This document shows positions 8,679-16,610 of a stretch of 64,000 nt of DNA, in pieces. Both the position numbers and the translations under genes were made by a program. This stretch comes from Rugamonas fusca (GTDB lineage: Bacteria; Pseudomonadota; Gammaproteobacteria; Burkholderiales; Burkholderiaceae_D), in assembly GCF_014042365.1 (NCBI RefSeq), contig NZ_JACEZS010000013.1, positions 62,001 to 126,000 of the forward strand, in the 5' to 3' direction. The notes below the pieces were generated by a model that did not search any database, was not told where the DNA came from, and saw only the letters and a list, made by a program, of their open reading frames with translations. Position 1 is the stretch's first letter. Each line of letters begins with the position of its first letter.

Positions 8679-9850
8679 GCGGCGGACTGAAACCGGAAAA
8701 GCAAACCGTCAAGATCGGCTTCAATCCGCTGACCGACTGTGCCACCGTGGTCATGGCGTCCGTGCTGGGCATGGACGAAAAATACGGCATCAAGATCGTG
8801 CTGCGCAAGGAAGCCTCGTGGGCCGGCGTGCGCGACAAGCTCGTCAGCGGCGAGCTGGATGCCGCCCACCTGCTGTACGGCATGGTCTACGGCGCCCAGC
8901 TCGGCGTGGGCTGGCAGCAGAAGGACATGGCCATCCTGATGAATTTGAACCGCAACGGCCAGGCCATCACCCTGTCGCGCCGGCTGGCCGAGCAGGGCGC
9001 CGTGGACGGCCCCTCGCTGGCTGCGCTGATGCAGGGTGCGCCGCGCACTTACACCTTCGCCCAGACCTTCCCCACCGGCACCCATGCCATGTGGCTGTAC
9101 TATTGGCTGGCCGCGCACGGCGTGGACCCGATCCGCGACGCGCGCGTGATCACGGTGCCGCCCACGCAGATGGTGGCCAACCTGAGCGCCGGCCACATGG
9201 ATGGCTTTTGCGCCGGCGAACCCTGGGGCCACCGTGCCGTGGCCGATGGCGTGGGCGTCACGGCCGCCACCAGCCAGCAGATCTGGCCCGACCATCCGGA
9301 AAAAGTGCTGAGCACCACGGCCGCCTTCGTCAAGCATCACCCCAACACCTGCCGCGCGCTGGTGGCGGCCGTGCTGGATGCGGGCAAGTGGATAGAAGCA
9401 TCGCCGGCCAACAAGCTGGCCGCACTGGAAATCCTGGCCGGCCACGGCTACGTCAACACCAGCCGCGACGTGATCGCGCCGCGTGCGCTGGGCCATTACG
9501 AGAATGGCCTGGGCAAGAACTGGCAAGACCCGTATTGCCTGCAATTTCACGCCAACGGCGCCGCCAACTTCCCCTACCTGTCGGACGGCATGTGGTTCAT
9601 GACCCAGCTGCGGCGCTGGGGCCTGATCACGCGCGACCCCGAATACCTGGCCGTGGCCAGCCATGTGCACCAGATCGGCCTGTACCGCCAGGCCGCCGAG
9701 ATGAGCGGCACGCCCGTGCCCGACAGCATGCTGCGCAGTTCCAAGCTGATGGACGGCATCGTGTGGGATGGCCGCGACCCGCGCGCTTACGCCGCCGCGT
9801 TCCCGATACGGCACCGGGCCCAGGCCCCGGCCGAAGCTGCGACTTTTTGA
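8675..9850 (+). CDS. nasS: NasS/NrtA-like nitrate-binding protein, cytoplasmic (probable NasT partner)
   Basis: Periplasmic-binding-protein fold of the NrtA/CmpA family, 391 residues. It begins KQTVKIGFNPLTDCATVVMA with no signal peptide or lipobox, and the conserved FPTGTHAMWLYYW and CAGEPWG segments are present. Soluble NrtA homologues next to nasT are NasS sensors, which hold NasT inactive until nitrate or nitrite binds. No nrtB/C/D permease or ATPase genes are nearby, which favours a sensor over a transporter subunit. The ATG at 8675 has GGAG 9 bases upstream; the frame is open 47 codons further back, but those residues lie in the predicted leader RNA and look non-coding. The alternative is an orphan nitrate ABC-transporter binding protein. 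Confidence 0.8.
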   Translation: MSGGLKPEKQTVKIGFNPLTDCATVVMASVLGMDEKYGIKIVLRKEASWAGVRDKLVSGELDAAHLLYGMVYGAQLGVGWQQKDMAILMNLNRNGQAITLSRRLAEQGAVDGPSLAALMQGAPRTYTFAQTFPTGTHAMWLYYWLAAHGVDPIRDARVITVPPTQMVANLSAGHMDGFCAGEPWGHRAVADGVGVTAATSQQIWPDHPEKVLSTTAAFVKHHPNTCRALVAAVLDAGKWIEASPANKLAALEILAGHGYVNTSRDVIAPRALGHYENGLGKNWQDPYCLQFHANGAANFPYLSDGMWFMTQLRRWGLITRDPEYLAVASHVHQIGLYRQAAEMSGTPVPDSMLRSSKLMDGIVWDGRDPRAYAAAFPIRHRAQAPAEAATF

Positions 9851-9860
9851 GGAGAGCACC

Positions 9861-10631
9861 ATGAATGAGCAAGGCAGTGTCACCCTGGTGGGCGCCGGTC
9901 CCGGCGACCCGGACCTGTTGACCATCAAGGCCGTGAAAGCCATCGCCCGCGCCGACGTGGTGCTGATCGACGACCTGGTGAATCCGGACATCCTGGTGCA
10001 CGCACCCAGGGCGCGCGTGATCCAGGTGGGCAAGCGCGGCGGCTGCGAATCGACGCCGCAGGAATTCATCGAACGCCTGATGGTGGCTGAAGCGCGCGCC
10101 GGCCACCACGTGGTGCGCCTGAAGGGCGGCGATCCCTACCTGTTCGGCCGCGGCGGCGAGGAACGGGCCACGCTGAAATCGCACGGCATCGCCGTCGAGG
10201 TGGTGCCCGGCATCAGCAGCGGGCTGGCCGCGCCGGGCACGCTGGGCGTGCCGCTCACGCACCGGTCCTGGAGCCAGGGCGCCGTGTTCGTCACGGGCCA
10301 CGGCAAGGATGCCGCGTCCGAACCGAACTGGGCGGCGCTGGCCCAAAGCAAGCTGACGCTGGTGGTGTACATGGGCGTGGCCCGTTGCGAGGCGATCCAG
10401 GCCGGCCTGCTGGGCGGCGGCGCCGACCCGTCCACGCCGGTGGCCGTGGTGCAATCGGCCACCTGCCGCGCCCAGCGCCAGTTGCTCACCACGCTGGGCG
10501 AGCTGCCGGCCGCGCTGCGCGCGAGCGGCCTGGGCAGCCCCAGCATCATCGTCATCGGCGACGTCGTGCGCTGCGCCGACGACTGGCAAGCGCAGCTCGC
10601 GCAACCCGGCCTGGCCATGGCCGCCTGCTGA
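9861..10631 (+). CDS. cobA: Uroporphyrinogen-III C-methyltransferase (SUMT)
   Basis: Methylates uroporphyrinogen III at C2 and C7 using SAM to give precorrin-2, the precursor of siroheme, which NirB needs. The 256-residue single-domain enzyme shows the SAM-binding VTLVGAGPGDPDLLTIKA at the N-terminus, VVRLKGGDPYLFGRGGEE (about residues 80-97) and VPGISSGLAAP (about 115). It lacks the CysG dehydrogenase/chelatase domain. A GGAGAG ribosome-binding site lies 7 bases before ATG 9861. It is 10 bases after nasS, so both are probably one sigma-54-driven unit. Confidence 0.95.
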   Translation: MNEQGSVTLVGAGPGDPDLLTIKAVKAIARADVVLIDDLVNPDILVHAPRARVIQVGKRGGCESTPQEFIERLMVAEARAGHHVVRLKGGDPYLFGRGGEERATLKSHGIAVEVVPGISSGLAAPGTLGVPLTHRSWSQGAVFVTGHGKDAASEPNWAALAQSKLTLVVYMGVARCEAIQAGLLGGGADPSTPVAVVQSATCRAQRQLLTTLGELPAALRASGLGSPSIIVIGDVVRCADDWQAQLAQPGLAMAAC

Positions 10632-10653
10632 CGGCCGCGGAAAATGGGGATGA

Positions 10654-10705
10654 AAAATGGGGACGTAGCATCATTTCCAAGGAAATGATGCTCCGTCCCC
10701 ATTTT
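10654..10705. repeat. REP-like palindrome A
   Basis: Imperfect 52-base inverted repeat. The arms contain AAAATGGGGACG and GCATCATTTCC, separated by two mismatched bases. It shares the GGGGACGTA core with the elements at 10738 and 35337. Its position 22 bases after cobA suggests it also shapes the cobA 3' end. Confidence 0.75.
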
Positions 10706-10737
10706 CCGTCCGCCCTCCCCCCGTTTTTCCAAAAACC

Positions 10738-10810
10738 AAAATCGGGGACGTAACACGGTTTTCCCATAGATCAATGCTGCAAGGGAAAATGGTGTTACGT
10801 CCCCGATTTT
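10738..10810. repeat. REP-like palindrome B (copy 1)
   Basis: Inverted repeat with 28-base arms (AAAATCGGGGACGTAACAC and GGTTTTCCC on the left) around a 17-base spacer. The same arm sequence occurs at 35355-35380, which makes it a dispersed intergenic repeat rather than a gene-specific terminator. Confidence 0.8.
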
Positions 10811-10870
10811 CTTTCGGGGAAATTGTGCGTCCTCATTTTTTCTGCTTGTCCGGTTTTGGGCACTGCTCGC

Positions 10871-10885
10871 GCACCGTTAGCGTGC
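10871..10885. promoter_or_regulatory. NtrC-type dyad upstream of the nitrate transporter operon
   Basis: GCACCGTTAGCGTGC is GCAC-N7-GTGC, the NtrC dyad spacing. It lies 96 bases before the sigma-54 promoter, a normal enhancer distance. GCACC half-sites also occur at 10892 and 10905. Confidence 0.65.
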
Positions 10886-10980
10886 GTCGCTGCACCGCAA
10901 CATCGCACCATTCCCGCCCGATCTGGCCCTGTGGCAACGCTTTGCGCGCTTTTCCCCCTGTGGCGCCCTGCCGATACAGC

Positions 10981-10996
10981 TGGCACAGCTCTTGCA
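10981..10996 (+). promoter_or_regulatory. Sigma-54 (RpoN) promoter of the nitrate/nitrite assimilation operon
   Basis: TGGCACAGCTCTTGCA is a near-ideal -24/-12 element with GG-N10-GC spacing. The transcript would start near 11008, leaving a leader of about 135 bases before the transporter start. Confidence 0.88.
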
Positions 10997-11038
10997 ATAG
11001 CTAAGGTAAGGGATCAAAGGCGATCCCCACCACATTTC

Positions 11039-11060
11039 GCCGGTCTAACGACGGACCGGC
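11039..11060 (+). promoter_or_regulatory. ANTAR-type hexaloop hairpin in the nitrate operon leader
   Basis: GCCGGTC and GACCGGC form a 7-bp stem, extended by a U-G pair, closing the hexaloop AACGAC (11047-11052). The loop again has A at position 1 and G at position 4. It stands directly before the terminator at 11066, the arrangement expected for a NasT target. Confidence 0.75.
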
Positions 11061-11065
11061 AGGAC

Positions 11066-11126
11066 AACGGCGTCCGCCCAACCTGGTCTTTCGACCTGAG
11101 TGGGCGGGCGCCGTTTGCGTTTTCTT
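11066..11126 (+). terminator. Leader attenuator of the nitrate/nitrite operon
   Basis: A 15-bp stem (11066-11080 with 11101-11115, one G-U pair) with an internal GGTC/GACC mini-stem in its loop, followed by TGCGTTTTCTT. It is a strong intrinsic terminator 16 bases before the transporter start and downstream of the sigma-54 promoter, so it must be overridden for expression. NasT is the obvious candidate. Confidence 0.8.
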
Positions 11127-11141
11127 AACGGGAAAATAAAC

Positions 11142-12446
11142 ATGACCAGCAAAGCTAACAGCATCAAGCTTTTCTCGATCTCCACCCCGCCGATGCGGGC
11201 CTTCCACCTGACCTGGATGGCGTTCTTCGTCTGCTTCTTCGCGTGGTTCGCTTGCGCACCGCTGATGCCTGTCATTAAAGGCGAGTTCAACCTCAGCGTG
11301 GCGCAGATCGCCAACATCAACATCGCCGCCGTCGCCATCACCATCCTGGTGCGACTGATCGTCGGCCCGCTGTGCGACCACTTCGGCCCGCGCAAGACCT
11401 ACACCGGCCTGCTGCTGCTGGGCGCCATCCCCGTGATCGGCGTGGCCTTCGCCCAGAGCTATGAAAGCTTCTTGATGTTCCGCCTCGGCATCGGCGCCGT
11501 CGGCGCCAGCTTCGTGATCACCCAGTACCACACCTCGGTCATGTTCGCGCCGAAAGTGGTGGGCACGGCCAACGCGGCCGCCGCCGGCTGGGGCAACGCC
11601 GGTGGTGGCGCGGCGCAGGCGGCCATGCCGCTGCTGATGGGCGCCATGGTCATGGCCGGCGTCAGCGAAACCATGGGCTGGCGCGCTGCCCTGATCGTGC
11701 CGGGCGTGCTGATGATCATCATGGCCGGCATCTACTACCGCTACACCCAGGACTGCCCGGAAGGTAACTACGCCGACATGCGCGCCGCCGGCATCCCCAT
11801 TGAAGGCGGCAAGAAGGGCGGCTGGGACAGCTTCAAACTGGCCGCCACCAACCACCGCGTGTGGCTGCTGTTCGTCACCTACGGCGCCTGCTTCGGCATC
11901 GAGATCTTCATCCACAACATCGCCGCCATCTACTACGTCGACCACTTCGGCTTCTCTGTCAAATCGGCCGGCCTGGCCGCCGGCAGCTTCGGCCTGCTGG
12001 CCCTGTTCGCCCGCGCCCTGGGCGGCTGGGTGTCCGACAAGGCCGCACTGCGCGGTGACCTGAACAGTCGCGTCACGCTGCTGTTCGTGATGATGATCGG
12101 CGAAGGCGCCGGCCTGCTGTGGTTCGCCAACGCCAGCGGCGCCACCTATGCCGTGATCGCCATGCTGACCTTCGGCCTGTTCACCCACATGGCTTGCGGC
12201 GCCACCTACGCGCTGGTGCCCTTCGTCGACAAGCGCGCCCTGGGCGGCGTGGCCGGCATCATCGGCGCCGGCGGCAACGTGGGCGCCGTGGCGGCTGGCT
12301 TCCTGATGAAGGGCCTGGGCAACACGCAGCAAACCCTGGGCGTGCTGGGCGTACTGGTGGCCGTATCCGCACTGTGCGCACTGGCGGCCCGCTTCTCCAG
12401 CGAAGCCATGGAAACGGCGTCCATGCCCTCCAAGATCGCAGCATAA
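11142..12446 (+). CDS. narK: MFS nitrate/nitrite transporter (NarK/NasA family)
   Basis: Twelve-helix major facilitator that brings nitrate into the cytoplasm for assimilation. The 434-residue product has the NNP-family features: the conserved Arg and acidic residues of VRLIVGPLCDHFGPRK (about residues 65-80) and Gly-rich nitrate-signature helices AAAAGWGNAGGGAAQAAMP (about 145-165) and VAGIIGAGGNVGAVAAGF (about 370-388). I start at ATG 11142 (MTSKANSIKL), because an in-frame start further back (11100) falls inside the attenuator stem. It is first in the operon with nirB, nirD, the oxidoreductase and nasA. Some databases call such proteins NasA; I use narK as a family label. Confidence 0.92.
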   Translation: MTSKANSIKLFSISTPPMRAFHLTWMAFFVCFFAWFACAPLMPVIKGEFNLSVAQIANINIAAVAITILVRLIVGPLCDHFGPRKTYTGLLLLGAIPVIGVAFAQSYESFLMFRLGIGAVGASFVITQYHTSVMFAPKVVGTANAAAAGWGNAGGGAAQAAMPLLMGAMVMAGVSETMGWRAALIVPGVLMIIMAGIYYRYTQDCPEGNYADMRAAGIPIEGGKKGGWDSFKLAATNHRVWLLFVTYGACFGIEIFIHNIAAIYYVDHFGFSVKSAGLAAGSFGLLALFARALGGWVSDKAALRGDLNSRVTLLFVMMIGEGAGLLWFANASGATYAVIAMLTFGLFTHMACGATYALVPFVDKRALGGVAGIIGAGGNVGAVAAGFLMKGLGNTQQTLGVLGVLVAVSALCALAARFSSEAMETASMPSKIAA

Positions 12447-12473
12447 GAGTAATCGAGCATAAGGAACCGCATC

Positions 12474-15002
12474 ATGAAAATCATCGTCATCGGCCACGGC
12501 ATGGTCGGCCAAAAATTCCTGGAAACGCTGGGTGACAGCAGCGACCTGCACGTGACCGTGCTGTCCGAAGAGCCACGTCCGGCTTACGACCGCGTTCACC
12601 TGTCCGAGTATTTTTCCGGAACCACGGCCGAGCAGCTGTCGCTGGTGCCGCCCGGCTTTTTTGAACGCGGCAACCTGCTGCTCAAGCTGAACACCCGCGC
12701 GGTCGCCATCGACCGCGCGGCCAAGACGGTCACCGTGCGCAGCGGCGAAGTGCTGGAGTACGACAAGCTGGTAATGGCCACCGGCTCCTATCCCTTCGTG
12801 CCGCAACTGCCGGGCAAGGACCGCAAGGATTGCTTCGTCTACCGCACCATCGAAGACCTGGAAGGCATGCTCGCCTGCGGCAAGCGCTCCAAGACGGGCG
12901 TGGTGATCGGCGGCGGCCTCTTGGGCCTCGAATGCGCGAAAGCCCTGCGTGACATGAACCTGGAAACCCACGTGGTCGAATTCGCGCCGCGCCTGATGGC
13001 GGTGCAGGTCGACGATGCCGGTGCGCGCGTGCTGCGCCAGAAGATCGAAGACCTGGGCGTGACCGTCCACACCGGCAAGAACACCACCGCCATCGTCGAT
13101 GGCGAAGCGGGCACCCACCGCATGGAATTCGCCGACGGCAGCCACCTGGACACGGACATGATCGTGTTCTCGGCCGGCATCCGCCCACGCGACCACCTGG
13201 CGCGCGAGTGCGGCCTGGCCATCGGCCCGCGCGGCGGCATCTCGATCAACAACCAGTGCCTGACCTCGGACCCGAACATCTACGCCATCGGCGAATGCGC
13301 GCTGTGGAACGGCCAGGTGTTCGGCCTGGTGGCGCCCGGCTACGACATGGCCCGCATCGCCGCCAAGCACCTGCTGGGCGAGCACGAAGCCGAGTTCACG
13401 GGCGCCGACATGAGCACCAAGCTCAAACTGATGGGCGTGGACGTGGCCAGCATCGGCGACCCGCACGGCAAGGTGGAAGGCAGCCGCTCCTACCAGTTCA
13501 CGGATGAGCGCAAGCAGATCTACAAGAAGATCGTCGTGTCCGACTGCGGCAAATACCTGCTGGGCGGCGTGATGGTGGGCGACGCCAGCGAATACGGCAC
13601 CCTGCTGCAAATGATGCTCAACAAAATCGAGCTGCCCGAGTCGCCCGAATTCCTGATCCTGCCGCAGTCCGACGGCAAGGCCAAGCCCGGCCTGGGCGTG
13701 GATGCGCTGCCGGCAAGCGCCCAGATCTGCTCGTGCAACGCCGTTTCCAAGGGCACGTTGTGCGACGCCGTGGGCGGCGGCGCCACCAGCATCGGTGAGC
13801 TCAAGTCCTGCACCGGCGCCGGCACGGCCTGCGGCGGCTGCGTGCCGCTGGTGACCCAGATCATGAAGTCGGAAATGAAGAAGCTGGGCATGGCCGTCAA
13901 CAACCACGTGTGCGAGCACTTCCCGTACTCGCGCCAGGAGCTGTTCCACCTGATCCGCGTCGGCAAGATCACCACCTTCGCCGACCTGCTCAAGCAGCAC
14001 GGCAAGGGCCTGGGCTGCGACGTGTGCAAGCCGCTGGCGGCCAGCATCCTGGCCTCGTGCTGGAACGACTTCGTGCTCAAGAAGGAGCATGCCAGCCTGC
14101 AGGACACCAACGACTACTTCCTCGGTAACATCCAGAAGGATGGCACCTACTCCGTCGTGCCGCGCATGGCCGGCGGTGAAGTGACGGCCGATGGCCTGAT
14201 CGCCGTGGGCACCGTGGCCAAGAAGTACGGCCTGTACACCAAGATCACGGGCGGCCAGCGGGTCGACCTGTTCGGCGCCCGCGTCGAGCAGCTGCCGCTG
14301 ATCTGGGAAGAACTGATCGCGGCCGGTTTCGAATCGGGCCACGCTTACGGCAAGTCGCTGCGCACCGTCAAATCGTGCGTGGGCTCGACCTGGTGCCGTT
14401 ATGGCGTGGACGATTCCGTCGGCCTGGCCATCGAACTGGAGAACCGCTACAAGGGCTTGCGCACCCCGCACAAGATCAAGTTCGGCGTGTCCGGCTGCAC
14501 CCGTGAGTGCGCCGAGGCGCAGGGCAAGGACGTGGGCATCATTGCCACCGAGAAGGGCTGGAACCTGTACGTGTGCGGCAACGGCGGCATGAAGCCACGC
14601 CACGCCGAACTGCTGGCCTCCGACCTGGACAAGGCCACGCTGGTGCGCTACATCGACCGCTTCCTGATGTTCTACACCCGCACGGCCGACCGCCTGCAGC
14701 GCACCAGCGTATGGCGCGACAACCTCGAAGGCGGCCTCGATTACCTGAAGGACGTCATCATCGGCGACAAGCTGGCCATCGCCGCCGAGCTGGAAGCGGA
14801 CATGCAGCACGTGGTCAACACCTACGCATGCGAATGGAAGGCCGCCGTGGAAGATCCGGAAACCCGCAAGCGCTTCCGCCACTTCGTCAACAGCGACCAG
14901 GCCGACCAGAACGTGTTGTTCATGGAGGAACGGGGCCAGATCCGTCCGGCCACGCCGGAAGAACGCCAGCGCGTGATTCCCATCGCAGTCAAAGCAGCCT
15001 AA
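12474..15002 (+). CDS. nirB: NAD(P)H nitrite reductase large subunit
   Basis: Cytoplasmic assimilatory reductase that takes nitrite to ammonium with six electrons from NAD(P)H. The 842-residue protein has an FAD domain (IVIGHGMVGQKFLE), an NAD domain (VVIGGGLLGLECAKAL, about residue 143), and a BFD-like [2Fe-2S] domain (CSCNAVSKG, later CTGAGTACGGC; about 420-455). The siroheme/[4Fe-4S] region carries the cysteine pairs CVGSTWC (about 637) and CTREC (about 680). An AAGGA ribosome-binding site lies upstream. It is 27 bases after the transporter gene in the same operon. CobA upstream supplies the siroheme precursor. Confidence 0.98.
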   Translation: MKIIVIGHGMVGQKFLETLGDSSDLHVTVLSEEPRPAYDRVHLSEYFSGTTAEQLSLVPPGFFERGNLLLKLNTRAVAIDRAAKTVTVRSGEVLEYDKLVMATGSYPFVPQLPGKDRKDCFVYRTIEDLEGMLACGKRSKTGVVIGGGLLGLECAKALRDMNLETHVVEFAPRLMAVQVDDAGARVLRQKIEDLGVTVHTGKNTTAIVDGEAGTHRMEFADGSHLDTDMIVFSAGIRPRDHLARECGLAIGPRGGISINNQCLTSDPNIYAIGECALWNGQVFGLVAPGYDMARIAAKHLLGEHEAEFTGADMSTKLKLMGVDVASIGDPHGKVEGSRSYQFTDERKQIYKKIVVSDCGKYLLGGVMVGDASEYGTLLQMMLNKIELPESPEFLILPQSDGKAKPGLGVDALPASAQICSCNAVSKGTLCDAVGGGATSIGELKSCTGAGTACGGCVPLVTQIMKSEMKKLGMAVNNHVCEHFPYSRQELFHLIRVGKITTFADLLKQHGKGLGCDVCKPLAASILASCWNDFVLKKEHASLQDTNDYFLGNIQKDGTYSVVPRMAGGEVTADGLIAVGTVAKKYGLYTKITGGQRVDLFGARVEQLPLIWEELIAAGFESGHAYGKSLRTVKSCVGSTWCRYGVDDSVGLAIELENRYKGLRTPHKIKFGVSGCTRECAEAQGKDVGIIATEKGWNLYVCGNGGMKPRHAELLASDLDKATLVRYIDRFLMFYTRTADRLQRTSVWRDNLEGGLDYLKDVIIGDKLAIAAELEADMQHVVNTYACEWKAAVEDPETRKRFRHFVNSDQADQNVLFMEERGQIRPATPEERQRVIPIAVKAA

Positions 15003-15026
15003 CCCGTCAAGCTAAAGGAGAACACC

Positions 15027-15374
15027 ATGCACCGCGACATTCAAACCGATAACTGGATTTCCGTTTGCGCGCTCGACGAGATCGTGCCCAACACCGGCGT
15101 CTGCGCCCTGCTCAACGATACCCAGATCGCCGTGTTCCATGTGGACGACGGCGGCCCGCGCGTGTTCGCCATCGAGAACTACGACCCCAACTCGCACGCC
15201 GCCGTGCTCTCGCGCGGCCTGGTGGGCAACCTGGGTGAGCGCATCGTGGTCGCCTCGCCCATCTACAAGCAGCACTTCGACCTGCAAACGGGCGAATGCC
15301 TGGAATCGCCCGAGCACTCGGTGGCCACCTATCCCGCCCGCGTTGAGGGCGGAAAGGTCTGGGTAGGTTTATGA
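15027..15374 (+). CDS. nirD: Nitrite reductase small subunit
   Basis: Small partner of NirB with a Rieske-like fold. The 115-residue protein has the fold-typical strands (VCALLNDTQIAVFHV, VFAIENYDPNS) and the conserved SPIYKQHFDLQTGECLE, but no CxH cluster ligands, as is normal for NirD. An AAAGGAG ribosome-binding site precedes the ATG. It lies 24 bases after nirB and its stop overlaps the next start by four bases (ATGA). Confidence 0.96.
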   Translation: MHRDIQTDNWISVCALDEIVPNTGVCALLNDTQIAVFHVDDGGPRVFAIENYDPNSHAAVLSRGLVGNLGERIVVASPIYKQHFDLQTGECLESPEHSVATYPARVEGGKVWVGL

Positions 15375-16582
15375 AACCGGCGCTGGTTGTCATCGGCAAC
15401 GGCATGGCGGGCATGCGCACCGTGGAGGAGCTGCAGAAGCTGGCGCCCGACATGTACGACATCACCGTGTTCGGCGCCGAGCCGCACGGTAACTACAACC
15501 GCATCCTGCTGTCGCCCGTGCTGGCCGGCGAAAAGAGCATCGACGACATCATGCTGCACACGCGCCAGTGGTATGTGGACCACGGCGTCACGCTGCATGC
15601 GGGCGATCCGGTCGTGCACATCGACCGCCGCAAGCGCGTGGTGCGCGCCGCCTCCGGACTCGAAGTGCGCTACGACCGGCTGCTGCTGGCTACCGGCTCC
15701 AAACCCTTCATCATTCCCGTGCCGGGCCACGACCTGCCGGGCGTGATCGCGTTCCGCGACATCCAGGACGTGGAAACCATGCTGGAAGCGGCGCGCAATC
15801 ATCGCCACGCGGTGGTGATCGGCGGCGGCCTGCTGGGTCTGGAGGCGGCCAACGGCCTGCTGCGCCAGGGAATGGAAGTGACGGTGGTGCACGTGACGGA
15901 CGCGCTGATGAACCAGCAGCTCGACAAGCCCGCCGCCCAGCTGCTGCAAAAGGCGCTGGAAGTGAAGGGCCTGCGCTTCATGCTGAGCGCCCAGACGGAA
16001 GCCATCGTCGGACCGGACCGCGTGACCGGCGTGCGCTTCAAGGACGGCACCGAGATCCCGGCCGACCTGGTGGTGATGACGGCCGGCGTGCGTCCCAACA
16101 TCGAACTGGCCAAGGCTTCGGGCCTGCACTGCGAACGCGCCATCGTGGTGGACGACACGCTGCAGACCTACGATCCGCGCGTGTACGCCGTGGGCGAATG
16201 CGTGCAGCACCGCAGCGCCACCTTCGGCCTGGTGGCGCCGATCTGGGAACAGGCGCGCGTGTGCGGCGCCCACCTGGCCGGCGCCGGCCACCGCCGCTAC
16301 GTGCAGCAAACCTCGCCCACCCGCCTCAAGGTGACGGGCGTGGACCTGTACTCGGTGGGCGACTTCATCGGCGGCGAAGGCAGCGAAGACCTGGTGCTGC
16401 GCGACGCCAAGCGCGGTGTCTACAAGCGCCTCGTATTGAAGGACAACCGCATCGCCGGCGCCGTGCTGTACGGCGATGTGCAAGACGGGCCGTGGTACTT
16501 TGGCCTGATCCAGAAAGGCACCGACATCGGGCCTATCCGCCATCATCTGCTGTTCGGCGAAGCGCTGTGCGCCGCCGCCTGA
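15371..16582 (+). CDS. FAD/NAD(P)-dependent oxidoreductase of nitrate assimilation (probable NasA electron donor)
   Basis: 403-residue pyridine-nucleotide-disulfide-type flavoprotein resembling the N-terminal half of NirB. It has FAD motif VVIGNGMAGMRTVEEL at the N-terminus, NAD(P) motif VVIGGGLLGLEAANGL (about residue 150) and the C-terminal FAD motif VYAVGECVQHR (about 275). It has no BFD or siroheme domain. Overlapping translation with nirD and its place before nasA suggest it passes electrons from NAD(P)H to the BFD-type [2Fe-2S] domain of NasA, like NasB/NasC-type subunits. This partner assignment is an inference; a stand-alone ferredoxin or rubredoxin reductase is the alternative. Confidence 0.85.
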   Translation: MKPALVVIGNGMAGMRTVEELQKLAPDMYDITVFGAEPHGNYNRILLSPVLAGEKSIDDIMLHTRQWYVDHGVTLHAGDPVVHIDRRKRVVRAASGLEVRYDRLLLATGSKPFIIPVPGHDLPGVIAFRDIQDVETMLEAARNHRHAVVIGGGLLGLEAANGLLRQGMEVTVVHVTDALMNQQLDKPAAQLLQKALEVKGLRFMLSAQTEAIVGPDRVTGVRFKDGTEIPADLVVMTAGVRPNIELAKASGLHCERAIVVDDTLQTYDPRVYAVGECVQHRSATFGLVAPIWEQARVCGAHLAGAGHRRYVQQTSPTRLKVTGVDLYSVGDFIGGEGSEDLVLRDAKRGVYKRLVLKDNRIAGAVLYGDVQDGPWYFGLIQKGTDIGPIRHHLLFGEALCAAA

Positions 16583-16610
16583 ACTGGCAACGCCTGAACT
16601 GGAACTGATT

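Noticed and set aside
11001-14882. Open minus-strand frame of about 1290 codons antisense to the transporter and nirB
   Set aside because: It lies opposite clearly functional genes; high wobble GC leaves antisense frames free of stops. Its translation is His/Ala/Gly/Arg-rich without any domain.
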